From assembly GCF_022968135.1 (NCBI RefSeq), contig NZ_JALJRA010000023.1, forward strand, positions 1 to 62,732: DNA of 62,732 nucleotides. Reading direction: 5' to 3'. This DNA is from Pseudorhizobium tarimense (GTDB taxonomy: Bacteria > Pseudomonadota > Alphaproteobacteria > Rhizobiales > Rhizobiaceae). Below, one piece after another: positions 27,516 through 37,990 of the stretch (positions are counted from its first letter, which is position 1; each line of letters starts with the position of its first letter). A program made the translations under genes and the position numbers. A model generated the notes under the pieces. It saw nothing but the letters and a program-made list of their open reading frames with translations. It had not been told where the DNA came from and did no database searches.

Positions 27516-28712
27516 ATGACACCGTGGCAAGAGATCTCGCGGCTCCTCAAGGACCGCAGCGGCAACTTCGGCATGATGACGGCGATCCTCCTGCCGGTGC
27601 TGCTTGGCGCCGGCGGCGTCGCGCTCGACCTCACCAACATGATGATGTCGAAGACGCAGATGCAGGAAGCAGCCGATTCCGCCGCCCTTGCCGCCTCCAC
27701 GGCACTCGCCACAGGGAAGGCTGAGGACGAGACTGCCGCCAAGAAGCTGGCCAAGGATTTCTTCATCGCCCAGATGGGCAACTACATGGGGTCCGAGGCG
27801 GCAAGCGCGCTGGTGAGCACCACGAATGTCGACATCAACACGACGACCAACGGCGGCGGCAAGACATTCGAGGTCGCCGTCGGCTCCACCTACAATCTGG
27901 CCCTGACTCCGCTGATGGGCGTCCTCGGCTACCAGACGATGAACATCGCGACGAGCAGTATATCGACGAGCGGGACCAAGCAGGAGCGCTCTGCGCTCTC
28001 GATGTATCTCGCGTTGGACCGTTCGGGGTCCATGTCGTTCATCACGGATCAGACGAAGCCCGGCACTTGCGATAACTATACCTCGGGATCCTGGCCTCAG
28101 CCGATCAATTCGAAAGATCCTTGCTACGTTCGCAAAATCGAAGCGCTCAAGGCGGCGGCGGCAGTCTTGTTCGCCACCCTGCAACAGGCCGATCCCGACA
28201 AAACCCTGGTCCGCCTCGGCGCCACCTCGTACACAGATGCAACGCAAGATGCCCGAGCCATGGAATGGGGCGTGGACGGCGTAGCGGAATACGTAAACAA
28301 CCTACCCTCCCTTCCGACCGGCGGAACTGATGCCAATGGTGCACTCAAGGATGCGTTCAAGGCGCTGAAAACCAAGAATGACACCGAACGCAACGCCCAC
28401 AAGGACAAAAAGAACGATAAGTTCGAGCGTTTCATCCTCTTGATGACCGATGGCGAAATGACGGGCGATAGCAACAAATGGAATTCTGGGCTGGACCAGT
28501 CTGTACGGAACAAATGCGAAAAGGCCAAGGATGACGGCATTACGATCTTCTCTGTTGCCTTCATGGCACCAGAGAAGGGCAAGGAGCTCTTGACCTATTG
28601 CGCAAGCGGTAACGAGAACTACTTCCAGCCGAACACGATGAACGATCTTGTCGCCGCCTTCGAGGCGATCGGCAAGAAGGCCGCCAAGTCCGCGACCCGC
28701 CTCACCAACTGA
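27516..28712 (+). CDS. TadG-like pilus-assembly protein with von Willebrand A domain
   Basis: About 398 residues from ATG 27516 (AGGA eight to ten bases upstream); ATGs at 27498 and 27510 are also possible. Residues about 10-50 carry the Flp-pilus TadE/G-like N-terminus: KDRSGNFGMMTAILLPVLLG then VALDLTNMMMSKTQMQEAAD, one transmembrane helix. From about residue 160 a VWA domain has MIDAS motif LDRSGSMS, a conserved Thr in PTGGTDANGAL and Asp in LLMTDGEMTG. Rhizobial paralogues occur inside and outside tad loci; no other tad gene is nearby here. A hairpin terminator follows. Confidence 0.85.
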   Translation: MTPWQEISRLLKDRSGNFGMMTAILLPVLLGAGGVALDLTNMMMSKTQMQEAADSAALAASTALATGKAEDETAAKKLAKDFFIAQMGNYMGSEAASALVSTTNVDINTTTNGGGKTFEVAVGSTYNLALTPLMGVLGYQTMNIATSSISTSGTKQERSALSMYLALDRSGSMSFITDQTKPGTCDNYTSGSWPQPINSKDPCYVRKIEALKAAAAVLFATLQQADPDKTLVRLGATSYTDATQDARAMEWGVDGVAEYVNNLPSLPTGGTDANGALKDAFKALKTKNDTERNAHKDKKNDKFERFILLMTDGEMTGDSNKWNSGLDQSVRNKCEKAKDDGITIFSVAFMAPEKGKELLTYCASGNENYFQPNTMNDLVAAFEAIGKKAAKSATRLTN

Positions 28713-28733
28713 ACCACCTCAGGCCTCCCGAAA

Positions 28734-28757
28734 ACCCGCCGCCTCGGCGGGTTTTTC
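28734..28757 (+). terminator. Terminator after the VWA gene
   Basis: ACCCGCCG (28734-28741) pairs perfectly with CGGCGGGT (28745-28752) over a three-base loop, followed by a T run with one C. This separates the VWA gene from the glycogen operon, whose own promoter must lie in the 170 bp that follow. Confidence 0.88.
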
Positions 28758-28926
28758 TTTTCCGTGATATCCACCGCCATCCCTCCTCCCCGCCTTTTTT
28801 CTGCCGTCTCCATCCGTTTGTTGCCAGCATCCCGCAACGATGCGTAAACTTGGCGCAAGACAAATCAGGACCGATGGACCGAGCGGGACACTCCCATCCT
28901 GCTCCACCAGAAGAGTTAGCAACCCT

Positions 28927-31389
28927 ATGGACAACACCCTCTCCACCATCAACATCCCGCAGCCGACGCCGCGCAGCACCAAGCCGGAGATCCTCGCCGA
29001 GGAGATCATCGAGCGCCTGACCTACCGCATCGGCAAGGATGTGAAGGTTGCAAAGCCGCATGACTGGCTGACGGCCTCCATCCTCGTGGTGCGCGACCGC
29101 ATCATCGACCGCTGGATGGAATCCACCCGCCGGGTCTACCGCTCGGGCGACAAGCGGGTCTACTATCTCTCGCTGGAGTTCCTGATCGGCCGCCTGTTGC
29201 GCGATGCCGTTTCCAATCTTGGGGTGATGTCGGAACTCAAGGATGCGCTCGCCTCGCTTGGGGTCGACATCAACGTCGTTGCCGGGCTTGAGCCGGATGC
29301 AGCGCTCGGTAATGGCGGTCTCGGCCGTCTCGCCGCCTGCTTCATGGAATCCATGGCAACCGTGGACATTCCCGCCTATGGCTACGGCATTCGCTATGTC
29401 CACGGCCTCTTCCGCCAGCAGATGGCCGAAGGCTGGCAGGTGGAACTGCCGGAAACCTGGCTTGCCCACGGCAATCCCTGGGAATTCGAGCGCCGGGAAA
29501 GTTCTTACGAGATCGGCTTCGGCGGCGCCGTCGAGACGATCGGCGGTTATGACGAGCCGCCGCGCTACGTCTGGAAGCCGGCTGAGCGCGTCATCGCGAC
29601 CGCCTATGACACGCCCGTCGTCGGCTGGCGCGCCCAGAGAGTAAACACGCTGCGCCTCTGGTCGGCGCAGCCGATCGACCCGATCCTGCTCGACGCCTTC
29701 AACGCCGGCGATCATATCGGCGCCCTGCGCGAAAGCAACAAGGCGGAAGCGCTGACGCGGGTTCTCTATCCGGCCGACGCCACCGCCGCCGGCCAGGAGC
29801 TGCGCCTGCGCCAGGAATACTTCTTCTCGTCTGCCTCGCTGCAGGACATCCTGCGCCGCCATCTCCAGCAATATCCGGACTTCACCAATCTGCCGGACAA
29901 GGTGGCGATCCAGCTGAACGACACCCACCCCGCCGTCTCGATCGGCGAGATGATGCGTCTGCTGATCGATGTCCATGGGATCGATTTCGATCAGGCGTGG
30001 GAACTGACGCGCGGCACCTTCTCCTACACCAACCACACCCTTCTGCCAGAAGCGCTGGAAAGCTGGCCGGTGCCGCTCTTCGAAAGGCTGCTGCCGCGTC
30101 ACATGCAGCTGGTCTACGCGATCAATGCCAAGATCCTGCTCGAAGCGCGCAAGGAAAAGGGCTTCAGCGACGCCCAAATCCGCTCGATCTCGCTGATCGA
30201 CGAGAACGGCGACCGCCGTGTGCGCATGGGCAACCTCGCCTTCGTCGGCTCGCATTCCATCAACGGCGTGTCGTCACTGCACACGGACCTGATGAAGGTC
30301 ACGGTCTTCTCCGATCTCCACACGCTCTACCCGATGCGGATCAACAACAAGACCAACGGCATCACGCCGCGCCGCTGGCTGATGCAGTGCAACCCCGGCC
30401 TCACCTCCCTAATCCGTGAAGCAATCGGCGATAAGTTCCTAGACGACACGGATGCGCTGCAGGAGCTCGACGCCTTCGCCGATGATCCGACCTTCCAGGA
30501 GAAGTTCGCCGACGTTAAGCGGGCAAACAAGGTGCAGCTTGCCAACCTCGTCGGCAGCCGCATGGGCATCCGCCTTGATGCCTCTGCCATGTTCGACATC
30601 CAGATCAAGCGCATCCACGAATACAAGCGCCAGCTTCTCAACATCATCGAGGCGGTGGCGCTCTACGACCAGATCCGCTCGCATCCGGAGCTCGAATGGG
30701 TCCCGCGCGTAAAGCTCTTTGCCGGCAAGGCGGCGCCGAGCTACCACAACGCCAAGCTGATCATCAAACTGGCAAACGACGTGGCCCGCGTGATCAACAA
30801 CGATCCGGCTGTTCGCGGCCTGCTGAAGGTCGTCTTCGTGCCGAACTACAACGTCTCGCTGGCCGAGGTGATGGTCCCGGCCGCCGATCTCTCTGAGCAG
30901 ATCTCGACTGCCGGCATGGAGGCATCCGGCACGGGGAACATGAAGTTTGCCCTGAACGGCGCGCTGACGATCGGCACGCTCGACGGCGCCAATGTCGAGA
31001 TGCGCGACCATGTGGGCGAGGACAACATCGTCATCTTCGGCATGACGGCGGAAGAGGTCGTCAAGGTTCGCGCCGACACCTACGAACCGCGGGCGCTGAT
31101 CGAACAGTCGAAGGAACTTTCGCAGGCGCTCGATGCGATCGCCACCGGCGTCTTCTCCCCCGACGACCGCTCGCGTTTCACCGGCCTGATCGACGGCATC
31201 TACAACCACGATTGGTTCATGGTCGCCGCCGACTTCGATGCCTATGCTGCCGCACAGCGTACCGTTGACCAAATCTGGACCGACCCTAAATCATGGCATT
31301 CAAAGACAATTCGCAATACCGCCCGCATGGGATGGTTCTCCTCTGACAGAACTATTCGCCAATACGCGTCGGAAATCTGGAGAGCCTGA
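28927..31389 (+). CDS. glgP: Glycogen phosphorylase
   Basis: About 820 residues from ATG 28927; the frame is open further upstream but that part lacks family similarity. GlgP releases glucose-1-phosphate from glycogen with PLP as cofactor. Family signatures are DAALGNGGLGRLAACFMES, KTNGITPRRW and EASGTGNMKFALNGALTIG, which contains the PLP lysine region. Length is normal. It is the first gene of a tight glgP-glgB-glgC-glgA-pgm operon; its stop codon shares one base with the glgB start (TGATG). Confidence 0.96.
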   Translation: MDNTLSTINIPQPTPRSTKPEILAEEIIERLTYRIGKDVKVAKPHDWLTASILVVRDRIIDRWMESTRRVYRSGDKRVYYLSLEFLIGRLLRDAVSNLGVMSELKDALASLGVDINVVAGLEPDAALGNGGLGRLAACFMESMATVDIPAYGYGIRYVHGLFRQQMAEGWQVELPETWLAHGNPWEFERRESSYEIGFGGAVETIGGYDEPPRYVWKPAERVIATAYDTPVVGWRAQRVNTLRLWSAQPIDPILLDAFNAGDHIGALRESNKAEALTRVLYPADATAAGQELRLRQEYFFSSASLQDILRRHLQQYPDFTNLPDKVAIQLNDTHPAVSIGEMMRLLIDVHGIDFDQAWELTRGTFSYTNHTLLPEALESWPVPLFERLLPRHMQLVYAINAKILLEARKEKGFSDAQIRSISLIDENGDRRVRMGNLAFVGSHSINGVSSLHTDLMKVTVFSDLHTLYPMRINNKTNGITPRRWLMQCNPGLTSLIREAIGDKFLDDTDALQELDAFADDPTFQEKFADVKRANKVQLANLVGSRMGIRLDASAMFDIQIKRIHEYKRQLLNIIEAVALYDQIRSHPELEWVPRVKLFAGKAAPSYHNAKLIIKLANDVARVINNDPAVRGLLKVVFVPNYNVSLAEVMVPAADLSEQISTAGMEASGTGNMKFALNGALTIGTLDGANVEMRDHVGEDNIVIFGMTAEEVVKVRADTYEPRALIEQSKELSQALDAIATGVFSPDDRSRFTGLIDGIYNHDWFMVAADFDAYAAAQRTVDQIWTDPKSWHSKTIRNTARMGWFSSDRTIRQYASEIWRA

Positions 31390-33602
31390 TGACGACATCG
31401 CCGAAGTCGGTCGACGACGGAAGAGCCCCTGGCGAAATTCCGATGTCGGAGATCGAGGCGATCCTGCAAGGGCGGCATAGCAATCCCTTTGCCGCTCTTG
31501 GCATCCACAAGCTCTCCTCCGGCTACCATGTCCGTGCTTTCATTCCGGGCGCGGAAGTCGTGGCCGTCTTTGCGCTCGACGGCACGCGGCTGGGGGAACT
31601 GAAGCAACGCCACGAGGCGGGCTTCTTCGAAGGGCCGGTGGAGGCGGAGAACCTCCGCCCCATCCGCTACCGCGCCCGCCGCGGCGACGACGAATGGGCC
31701 GTCACCGATCCCTATAGCTTCGGACCCGTGCTCGGTCCGATGGACGACTACTTCGTCCGCGAAGGCTCGCATCTGCGGCTCTTCGACAAGATGGGGGCCC
31801 ACCCGATCCGCCACGAGGGCGTCGACGGCTTCCACTTCGCGGTATGGGCCCCGAACGCGCGGCGCGTATCCGTCGTCGGCGAGTTCAACAAATGGGACGG
31901 CCGCCGCCACGTCATGCGCCTCAGGGTGGACACCGGCATCTGGGAAATCTTCGCACCCGACGTCCAGCCGGGCTCATCCTACAAGTTCGAGATCATCGGC
32001 AAGGACGGCGAATTGCTACCGTTGAAGGCCGACCCTTATGCCCGTCGCGCCGAGCTGCGGCCGAAGACGGCCTCCGTTACGGCGGCAGAGCTGAAGCAGG
32101 ACTGGGAAGACCAGGCGCATCAGGCCCACTGGGAAAAGGTCGATCATCGCCGCCAGCCGATCTCGATCTACGAGGTGCACTCGGGCTCCTGGCAGCGACG
32201 CGAGGATGGCTCCTTCCTCAGCTGGGACGAGCTTGCCTCACGGCTCATCCCCTATGTGACCGATATGGGCTTCACGCATATCGAGTTCCTGCCGGTCACC
32301 GAGCATCCTTATGATCCATCCTGGGGCTATCAGACCACCGGGCTTTACGCGCCCTCCGCCCGCTTCGGCGATCCGGAAGGCTTTGCCCGTTTCGTCAACG
32401 GCTGCCACAAGGTCGGCATCGGCGTCATCCTCGATTGGGTGCCGGCGCATTTCCCGACAGACGAACATGGCCTCAGCCACTTCGACGGCACCGCGCTTTA
32501 CGAGCATGAGGATCCGCGTAAGGGCTTCCACCCGGACTGGAACACGGCGATCTACAATTTCGGCCGCATCGAGGTCTTGTCCTACCTGATCAACAACGCC
32601 CTCTACTGGGCCGAGAAATTCCACCTCGACGGCCTGAGGGTCGATGCGGTGGCTTCGATGCTTTACCTCGATTATTCCCGCAAGGATGGCGAGTGGATCC
32701 CGAACGAATATGGCGGACGCGAAAACCTGGAGGCAGTCCGCTTCCTCCAGAAGCTAAACACCCATTCCTATGGCAGCCATCCTGGCGTCATGACGATCGC
32801 GGAGGAATCCACCTCCTGGCCGAAGGTCTCGCATCCGGTGCATGAAGGCGGGCTTGGCTTCGGCTTCAAGTGGAACATGGGCTTCATGCACGACACGCTG
32901 AGCTACATGAGCCGCGAGCCGGTGCACCGCAAGCACCACCACAACGAGATCACCTTCGGCCTGATCTACGCCTTTTCCGAGAACTTCGTCCTGCCGCTCA
33001 GCCACGACGAGGTCGTACATGGCAAGGGGTCGTTGATCGCCAAGATGGCCGGCGACGACTGGCAGAAGTTCGCCAACCTGCGCGCCTACTACGCCTTCAT
33101 GTGGGGCTACCCGGGCAAGAAGCTGCTCTTCATGGGGCAGGAGTTTGCTCAGTGGAGCGAGTGGAGCGAAGCCAAGGCTCTCGACTGGAACCTTCTGCAC
33201 TACCACCAGCACGAAGGCATGCGCCGCCTCGTGCGGGATCTCAACTTCTGCTACCGCGCAAAGCCCGCGCTCCACGCCCGCGATTGCGAACCGGAAGGCT
33301 TCCGCTGGTTGGTTGCCGATGATGACGACAACTCCGTCTTTGCCTGGCTGCGCCTTGCGCCGGGCGAGAAGCCGGTCGCCGTCATCACCAATTTCACCCC
33401 GGTCTTGCGGGAAAATCATCGCATTCCGTTGCCAACGGCTGGCCGGTGGCGTGAAATCCTCAACACCGACGCGGAAATCTACGGCGGCAGCGGCAAGGGC
33501 AATGGAGGGCGTGTTCTCGCCGTCGATGCCGGAGGAACCGTTGCCGCAACAATGACATTGCCGCCGCTGGCGACGATCATGCTCGAACTGGAACAGGCAT
33601 AA
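31389..33602 (+). CDS. glgB: 1,4-alpha-glucan branching enzyme
   Basis: A 737-residue GH13 enzyme that introduces alpha-1,6 branches into glycogen. Two N-terminal CBM48-like modules are present (GRHSNPFAALGIHKL and GFHFAVWAPNARRVSVVGEF), then the barrel with catalytic Asp in GLRVDAVASMLYLDY, Glu in TIAEESTSWPKVSHP and the transition-state Asp region PLSHDEVVHGKGSL. Length and domain order are those of the group-1 branching enzymes. Confidence 0.97.
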   Translation: MTTSPKSVDDGRAPGEIPMSEIEAILQGRHSNPFAALGIHKLSSGYHVRAFIPGAEVVAVFALDGTRLGELKQRHEAGFFEGPVEAENLRPIRYRARRGDDEWAVTDPYSFGPVLGPMDDYFVREGSHLRLFDKMGAHPIRHEGVDGFHFAVWAPNARRVSVVGEFNKWDGRRHVMRLRVDTGIWEIFAPDVQPGSSYKFEIIGKDGELLPLKADPYARRAELRPKTASVTAAELKQDWEDQAHQAHWEKVDHRRQPISIYEVHSGSWQRREDGSFLSWDELASRLIPYVTDMGFTHIEFLPVTEHPYDPSWGYQTTGLYAPSARFGDPEGFARFVNGCHKVGIGVILDWVPAHFPTDEHGLSHFDGTALYEHEDPRKGFHPDWNTAIYNFGRIEVLSYLINNALYWAEKFHLDGLRVDAVASMLYLDYSRKDGEWIPNEYGGRENLEAVRFLQKLNTHSYGSHPGVMTIAEESTSWPKVSHPVHEGGLGFGFKWNMGFMHDTLSYMSREPVHRKHHHNEITFGLIYAFSENFVLPLSHDEVVHGKGSLIAKMAGDDWQKFANLRAYYAFMWGYPGKKLLFMGQEFAQWSEWSEAKALDWNLLHYHQHEGMRRLVRDLNFCYRAKPALHARDCEPEGFRWLVADDDDNSVFAWLRLAPGEKPVAVITNFTPVLRENHRIPLPTAGRWREILNTDAEIYGGSGKGNGGRVLAVDAGGTVAATMTLPPLATIMLELEQA

Positions 33603-33616
33603 GAAGGGGAGGAACG

Positions 33617-34879
33617 ATGGACGACAAGCGATACCAACCACTGGCCCGTGACGCCATGGCTTATGTCCTGGCCGGAGGCCGCGGCAGCCGCCTGAAGGAA
33701 CTGACCGACCGGCGCGCGAAGCCCGCCGTCTATTTCGGCGGCAAGGCCCGCATCATCGACTTCGCCCTGTCGAACGCGCTGAATTCCGGCATCCGCCGCA
33801 TCGGCGTCGCCACCCAATACAAGGCCCATTCGCTGATCCGCCACATGCAGCGCGGCTGGGGCTTCCTGCGGCCCGAGCGCAATGAAAGCTTCGACATCCT
33901 GCCGGCCTCCCAGCGCGTTTCGGAAACGCAGTGGTATGAGGGCACTGCGGACGCGGTCTACCAGAACATCGACATCATCGAGGCCTACAACCCCGAATAC
34001 ATGGTGATCCTGGCGGGCGACCACGTCTACAAGATGGACTATGAGTACATGCTCCAGCAGCATGTGGATACCGGCGCGGACGTCACCGTCGGCTGCCTGG
34101 AAGTTCCGCGCATGGAAGCGACCGGTTTCGGCGTCATGCATGTCGACGGGAAAGACGAGATCGTCGATTTCGTCGAGAAGCCGGCCGATCCGCCGGGCAT
34201 CCCCGACAAGCCCGATTTCGCGCTCGCCTCGATGGGCATCTACGTCTTCCACACGAAGTTCCTGATCGAGGCTCTGAAGCGCGATGCGGCCGATCCCGCC
34301 TCCAACCGCGACTTCGGCAAGGACATCATCCCGTGGATCGTCAAGAACGGCACGGCTGTCGCCCACCGCTTCAACAAATCCTGCGTCCGCTCCGATTTCG
34401 AGCGGGAATCTTACTGGCGCGACGTCGGCACGATCGAGGCCTATTGGCAGGCGAACATCGACCTGACGGCGATCCTTCCGGAACTCGACATCTACGACAA
34501 GTCCTGGCCGATCTGGACCTATGCGGAGATCACCCCGCCCGCAAAGTTCGTCCATGATGACGAAGACCGCCGTGGTTCGGCGATTTCCTCGGTTGTCTCA
34601 GGCGACTGCATAATTTCCGGCTCTACGCTCCACAGGAGCCTGCTCTTCACCGGCGTGCGCGCCAACTCTTATTCCAGGCTCGATGGTGCCGTTGTTCTGC
34701 CCAATGTCCGGGTGGGGCGCCGTGCGCAGCTTCGTAACGTCGTCATCGATTCCAATGTAACCATTCCGGAAGGCCTGGTGGTCGGTGAAGATCCCGAACT
34801 CGATGCGAAGCGCTTCCGCCGCACCGAGAACGGCATCTGCCTGATCACCCAGCCGATGATCGACAAACTGGATCTGTAG
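33617..34879 (+). CDS. glgC: Glucose-1-phosphate adenylyltransferase
   Basis: A 420-residue ADP-glucose pyrophosphorylase, the regulated step of glycogen synthesis. The N-terminal catalytic domain has MAYVLAGGRGSRLKELTDRR, KPAVYFGGKARIIDFALSN and VILAGDHVYKMDYEYML; the C-terminal beta-helix carries CIISGSTLHRSLLF. An AAGGGGAGG ribosome-binding region precedes the ATG. It lies 14 bp after glgB and six before glgA. Confidence 0.97.
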   Translation: MDDKRYQPLARDAMAYVLAGGRGSRLKELTDRRAKPAVYFGGKARIIDFALSNALNSGIRRIGVATQYKAHSLIRHMQRGWGFLRPERNESFDILPASQRVSETQWYEGTADAVYQNIDIIEAYNPEYMVILAGDHVYKMDYEYMLQQHVDTGADVTVGCLEVPRMEATGFGVMHVDGKDEIVDFVEKPADPPGIPDKPDFALASMGIYVFHTKFLIEALKRDAADPASNRDFGKDIIPWIVKNGTAVAHRFNKSCVRSDFERESYWRDVGTIEAYWQANIDLTAILPELDIYDKSWPIWTYAEITPPAKFVHDDEDRRGSAISSVVSGDCIISGSTLHRSLLFTGVRANSYSRLDGAVVLPNVRVGRRAQLRNVVIDSNVTIPEGLVVGEDPELDAKRFRRTENGICLITQPMIDKLDL

Positions 34880-34885
34880 CGCCGC

Positions 34886-36328
34886 ATGAACGTCCTTTCG
34901 GTTGCCTCCGAAATCTATCCGCTGATCAAGACCGGAGGGCTTGCCGACGTGGTCGGCGCCCTGCCGCTGGCGCTGAAGGAGCACGGCGTGCATACCCGCA
35001 CGCTCATCCCCGGCTACCCGGCGGTCATGCGGGCAGTGCGCGACACCTCGGCTTGCCTGCACTACGAGGACCTTCTGGGGCATGTGGCAACGATCCTGGA
35101 GGCCCACCACGAGGGCCTCGATCTCCTCATCCTCGACGCACCCTCGCTCTTCGATCGGCCGGGTGGGCCCTATCTCGATTCGAACGGACAGGAATACGGT
35201 GATAACTGGCGCCGCTTTGCCGCTCTTTCCCGCGCCGGCGCCGACATCGCGTTGGGTGCGATCGAAACCTGGCGTCCCGATCTCGTGCATGTGCACGACT
35301 GGCAGACCGGACTGCTGCCGGCCTATCTGCGTTATTCAGGAAAGCCGGCACCGCCGAGCCTGATGACAATCCACAATATCGCCTTTCAGGGGCGCTTCGG
35401 CGTCGACATCTTTCCCCATCTCGACCTGCCGCCGGACGCCTATTCGATCGAAGGCATCGAGTACTGGGGCGGCATCGGCTATCTTAAGGCCGGGGTGCAG
35501 GCGGCAACCGCCGTCAGCACGGTCAGCCCCACCTATGCCGACGAAATCCTCACCGGCGAATTCGGCATGGGCATGGAAGGCGTGCTCGCATCTCGCGCAG
35601 GTGATCTGCACGGCATCGTCAACGGCATTGACGCCGAGGTCTGGAACCCGGAACGCGACCCGCTGATCAAAGCCAACTATGGTGCAACCAGCCTCAAGAG
35701 CCGCGGAAAGAACAAGCAAGCGGTCGTCGAGCGCTTCGGCCTCGAGCAGGACAATGGCCTGCTGTTCTGCGTCGTTTCGCGACTGACCGGCCAGAAGGGC
35801 ATGGACCTCCTGGCGGAGTGCGCAGATGGCATTGTTGCCCAGGGCGGGCGGCTCGCCGTTCTCGGTACGGGCGAGCCCTGGCTGGAAGACGCCTTCCGCC
35901 ATGCAGCCGCGCACCATCCCGGCCGCATTGCCATCATCACCGGCTATGACGAGCCGCTGTCGCATCTGATGCAGGCGGGCTCAGACGCGATCCTCATCCC
36001 GTCGCGCTTCGAGCCCTGCGGCCTGACCCAGCTCTACGGCCTGCGCTACGGCTGCATTCCCGTCGTCACCCGCACCGGCGGCTTGAACGACACGATCATC
36101 GATGCGAATCCCGCAGCCCTTGCCGCCAAGGTGGCAACCGGCGTCAGCTTCGCCCCGACCACGACCGACGGTCTGCGCCGCGCAATTGCGCGAACCTTCC
36201 GCCTCTATGCCAACCAGAAGGCTTGGCTCGGCATGCAGAAGCAGGGCATGAAATCCGATGTCTCCTGGGACAAGAGCGCCAGCCTCTACGCCCAGCTCTA
36301 TTCAATGCTGAAAACGAAAGATCGCTAA
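34886..36328 (+). CDS. glgA: Glycogen synthase (ADP-glucose)
   Basis: A 480-residue GT5 transferase that extends alpha-1,4 glucan from ADP-glucose. The N-terminal signature ASEIYPLIKTGGLADVVGAL contains the K-T-G-G-L ADP-glucose-binding motif. Other motifs are VHVHDWQTGLLPAYL, HNIAFQGRFG and the C-terminal PSRFEPCGLTQLYGLRYGC. The reading frame is intact and of family length. It lies four bases before pgm. Confidence 0.97.
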   Translation: MNVLSVASEIYPLIKTGGLADVVGALPLALKEHGVHTRTLIPGYPAVMRAVRDTSACLHYEDLLGHVATILEAHHEGLDLLILDAPSLFDRPGGPYLDSNGQEYGDNWRRFAALSRAGADIALGAIETWRPDLVHVHDWQTGLLPAYLRYSGKPAPPSLMTIHNIAFQGRFGVDIFPHLDLPPDAYSIEGIEYWGGIGYLKAGVQAATAVSTVSPTYADEILTGEFGMGMEGVLASRAGDLHGIVNGIDAEVWNPERDPLIKANYGATSLKSRGKNKQAVVERFGLEQDNGLLFCVVSRLTGQKGMDLLAECADGIVAQGGRLAVLGTGEPWLEDAFRHAAAHHPGRIAIITGYDEPLSHLMQAGSDAILIPSRFEPCGLTQLYGLRYGCIPVVTRTGGLNDTIIDANPAALAAKVATGVSFAPTTTDGLRRAIARTFRLYANQKAWLGMQKQGMKSDVSWDKSASLYAQLYSMLKTKDR

Positions 36329-36332
36329 GACT

Positions 36333-37961
36333 ATGATCAGGACCGTTCCGACCGCCCCCTACAAGGATCAGAAGCCCGGCACCTCCGGCCTGCGCAAGAA
36401 GGTGCCCGTCTTTGCCCAGGAGAACTATGCGGAGAACTTCATCCAGTCGATCTTCGATTCACTGGAAGGTTTCGAAGGCAAGACGCTGGTGATCGGCGGC
36501 GACGGCCGATACTACAACCGCGAGGTCATCCAGAAGGCGCTGAAGATGGCCGCCGCCGCAGGCCTCGGCAAGGTCATGGTCGGCCAGGGCGGGATTCTTT
36601 CCACCCCGGCCGCATCAAACATCATCCGCAAGTACAAGGCCTTCGGCGGCATCATCCTTTCGGCTAGCCACAACCCCGGCGGCCCGACCGAAGACTTCGG
36701 CATCAAGTACAATATCGGCAATGGCGGCCCTGCGCCGGAGAAGATCACCGAAGCGATCTTCGAGCGCTCGAAGGTCATTGAGGAGTACAGGATAGTCGAT
36801 GCGCCCGATGTCGATCTCGACACCGTCGGCAGCTTCGATCTCGCCGGCATGATCGTCGAGGTGGTCGACCCGGTCGCCGATTACGCGGCGCTTATGGAAG
36901 AGCTGTTCGACTTCGGCGCCATCCGCGAGCTGATCTCCGGCGGCTTCCGTGTGGTCATGGATTCCATGGGCGCCGTGACCGGGCCTTACGCCAAGGAGAT
37001 CATCGAGAAGCGCCTCAGCGCACCAGCAGGCTCCGTTCGCAATGCAACGCCGCTGCCGGATTTCGGCGGACACCATCCGGACCCCAACCTCGTCCACGCC
37101 AAGGAGCTCTATGATGACGTGATGAGCGCCGACGGCCCGGATTTCGGCGCGGCCTCCGATGGCGACGGCGACCGCAACATGGTGGTCGGTAAGCAGATGT
37201 TCGTCACCCCATCCGACAGCCTCGCCATCATCGCTGCAAATGCCGAGTGCGCGCCCGGCTATGCCGGCGGCATCGCCGGCATAGCCCGCTCCATGCCGAC
37301 CAGTGCCGCCGCGGATCGCGTTGCCGAGAAGCTCGGTATCGGCATGTACGAGACGCCGACCGGATGGAAGTACTTCGGCAACCTGATGGATGCCGGCAAG
37401 GTCACCGTCTGCGGCGAGGAAAGCTTCGGCACCGGCTCGGCACACGTGCGGGAAAAGGACGGCCTCTGGGCCATCCTCTTCTGGCTGAACATCGTCGCCG
37501 CCCGAAAGGAAAGCGTTGCCGAGATCGTCCGCAAGCACTGGGCCGAATACGGCCGCAACTATTATTCCCGCCACGACTACGAAGAGGTCGACACCGACGC
37601 CGCTAAAGCCCTGATGGACGCGTTGCGCGAGAAGCTGCCATCGCTCCCCGGCCAGAGCTTCGGCGCCCTGAAGGTTGAGACGGCGGACGACTTCTCCTAC
37701 ACCGACCCGATCGACGGCTCCGTCAGCACCAAGCAAGGCATTCGCATCCTGTTCGAAGGCGGCAGCCGCGTCGTCTTCCGCCTGTCCGGCACCGGCACCT
37801 CCGGCGCGACGCTGCGCGTCTATGTCGAACGCTACGAGCCGGATGCTTCAAAGCACGGCATCGAAACGCAGGCGGCACTTGCAGACCTGATCGCCGTTGC
37901 CGATGAGATCGCCGGCATCAAGACGCGCACCGGCCGTAGCGGACCAACGGTCATCACCTGA
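36333..37961 (+). CDS. pgm: Phosphoglucomutase (alpha-D-glucose)
   Basis: A 542-residue phosphohexomutase interconverting glucose-1- and glucose-6-phosphate, linking glycogen to central metabolism. The phosphoserine loop is ILSASHNPGGPTEDFG, the Mg site FGAASDGDGDRNM, the sugar-binding loop CGEESFGTGSAHVREKDG, and the phosphate-binding loop RLSGTGTSGATLRVY. It is an integral part of the rhizobial glycogen operon. Confidence 0.96.
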   Translation: MIRTVPTAPYKDQKPGTSGLRKKVPVFAQENYAENFIQSIFDSLEGFEGKTLVIGGDGRYYNREVIQKALKMAAAAGLGKVMVGQGGILSTPAASNIIRKYKAFGGIILSASHNPGGPTEDFGIKYNIGNGGPAPEKITEAIFERSKVIEEYRIVDAPDVDLDTVGSFDLAGMIVEVVDPVADYAALMEELFDFGAIRELISGGFRVVMDSMGAVTGPYAKEIIEKRLSAPAGSVRNATPLPDFGGHHPDPNLVHAKELYDDVMSADGPDFGAASDGDGDRNMVVGKQMFVTPSDSLAIIAANAECAPGYAGGIAGIARSMPTSAAADRVAEKLGIGMYETPTGWKYFGNLMDAGKVTVCGEESFGTGSAHVREKDGLWAILFWLNIVAARKESVAEIVRKHWAEYGRNYYSRHDYEEVDTDAAKALMDALREKLPSLPGQSFGALKVETADDFSYTDPIDGSVSTKQGIRILFEGGSRVVFRLSGTGTSGATLRVYVERYEPDASKHGIETQAALADLIAVADEIAGIKTRTGRSGPTVIT

Positions 37962-37990
37962 TCCAGGCTGCGAAGGCGGAAGGTCAAGCA

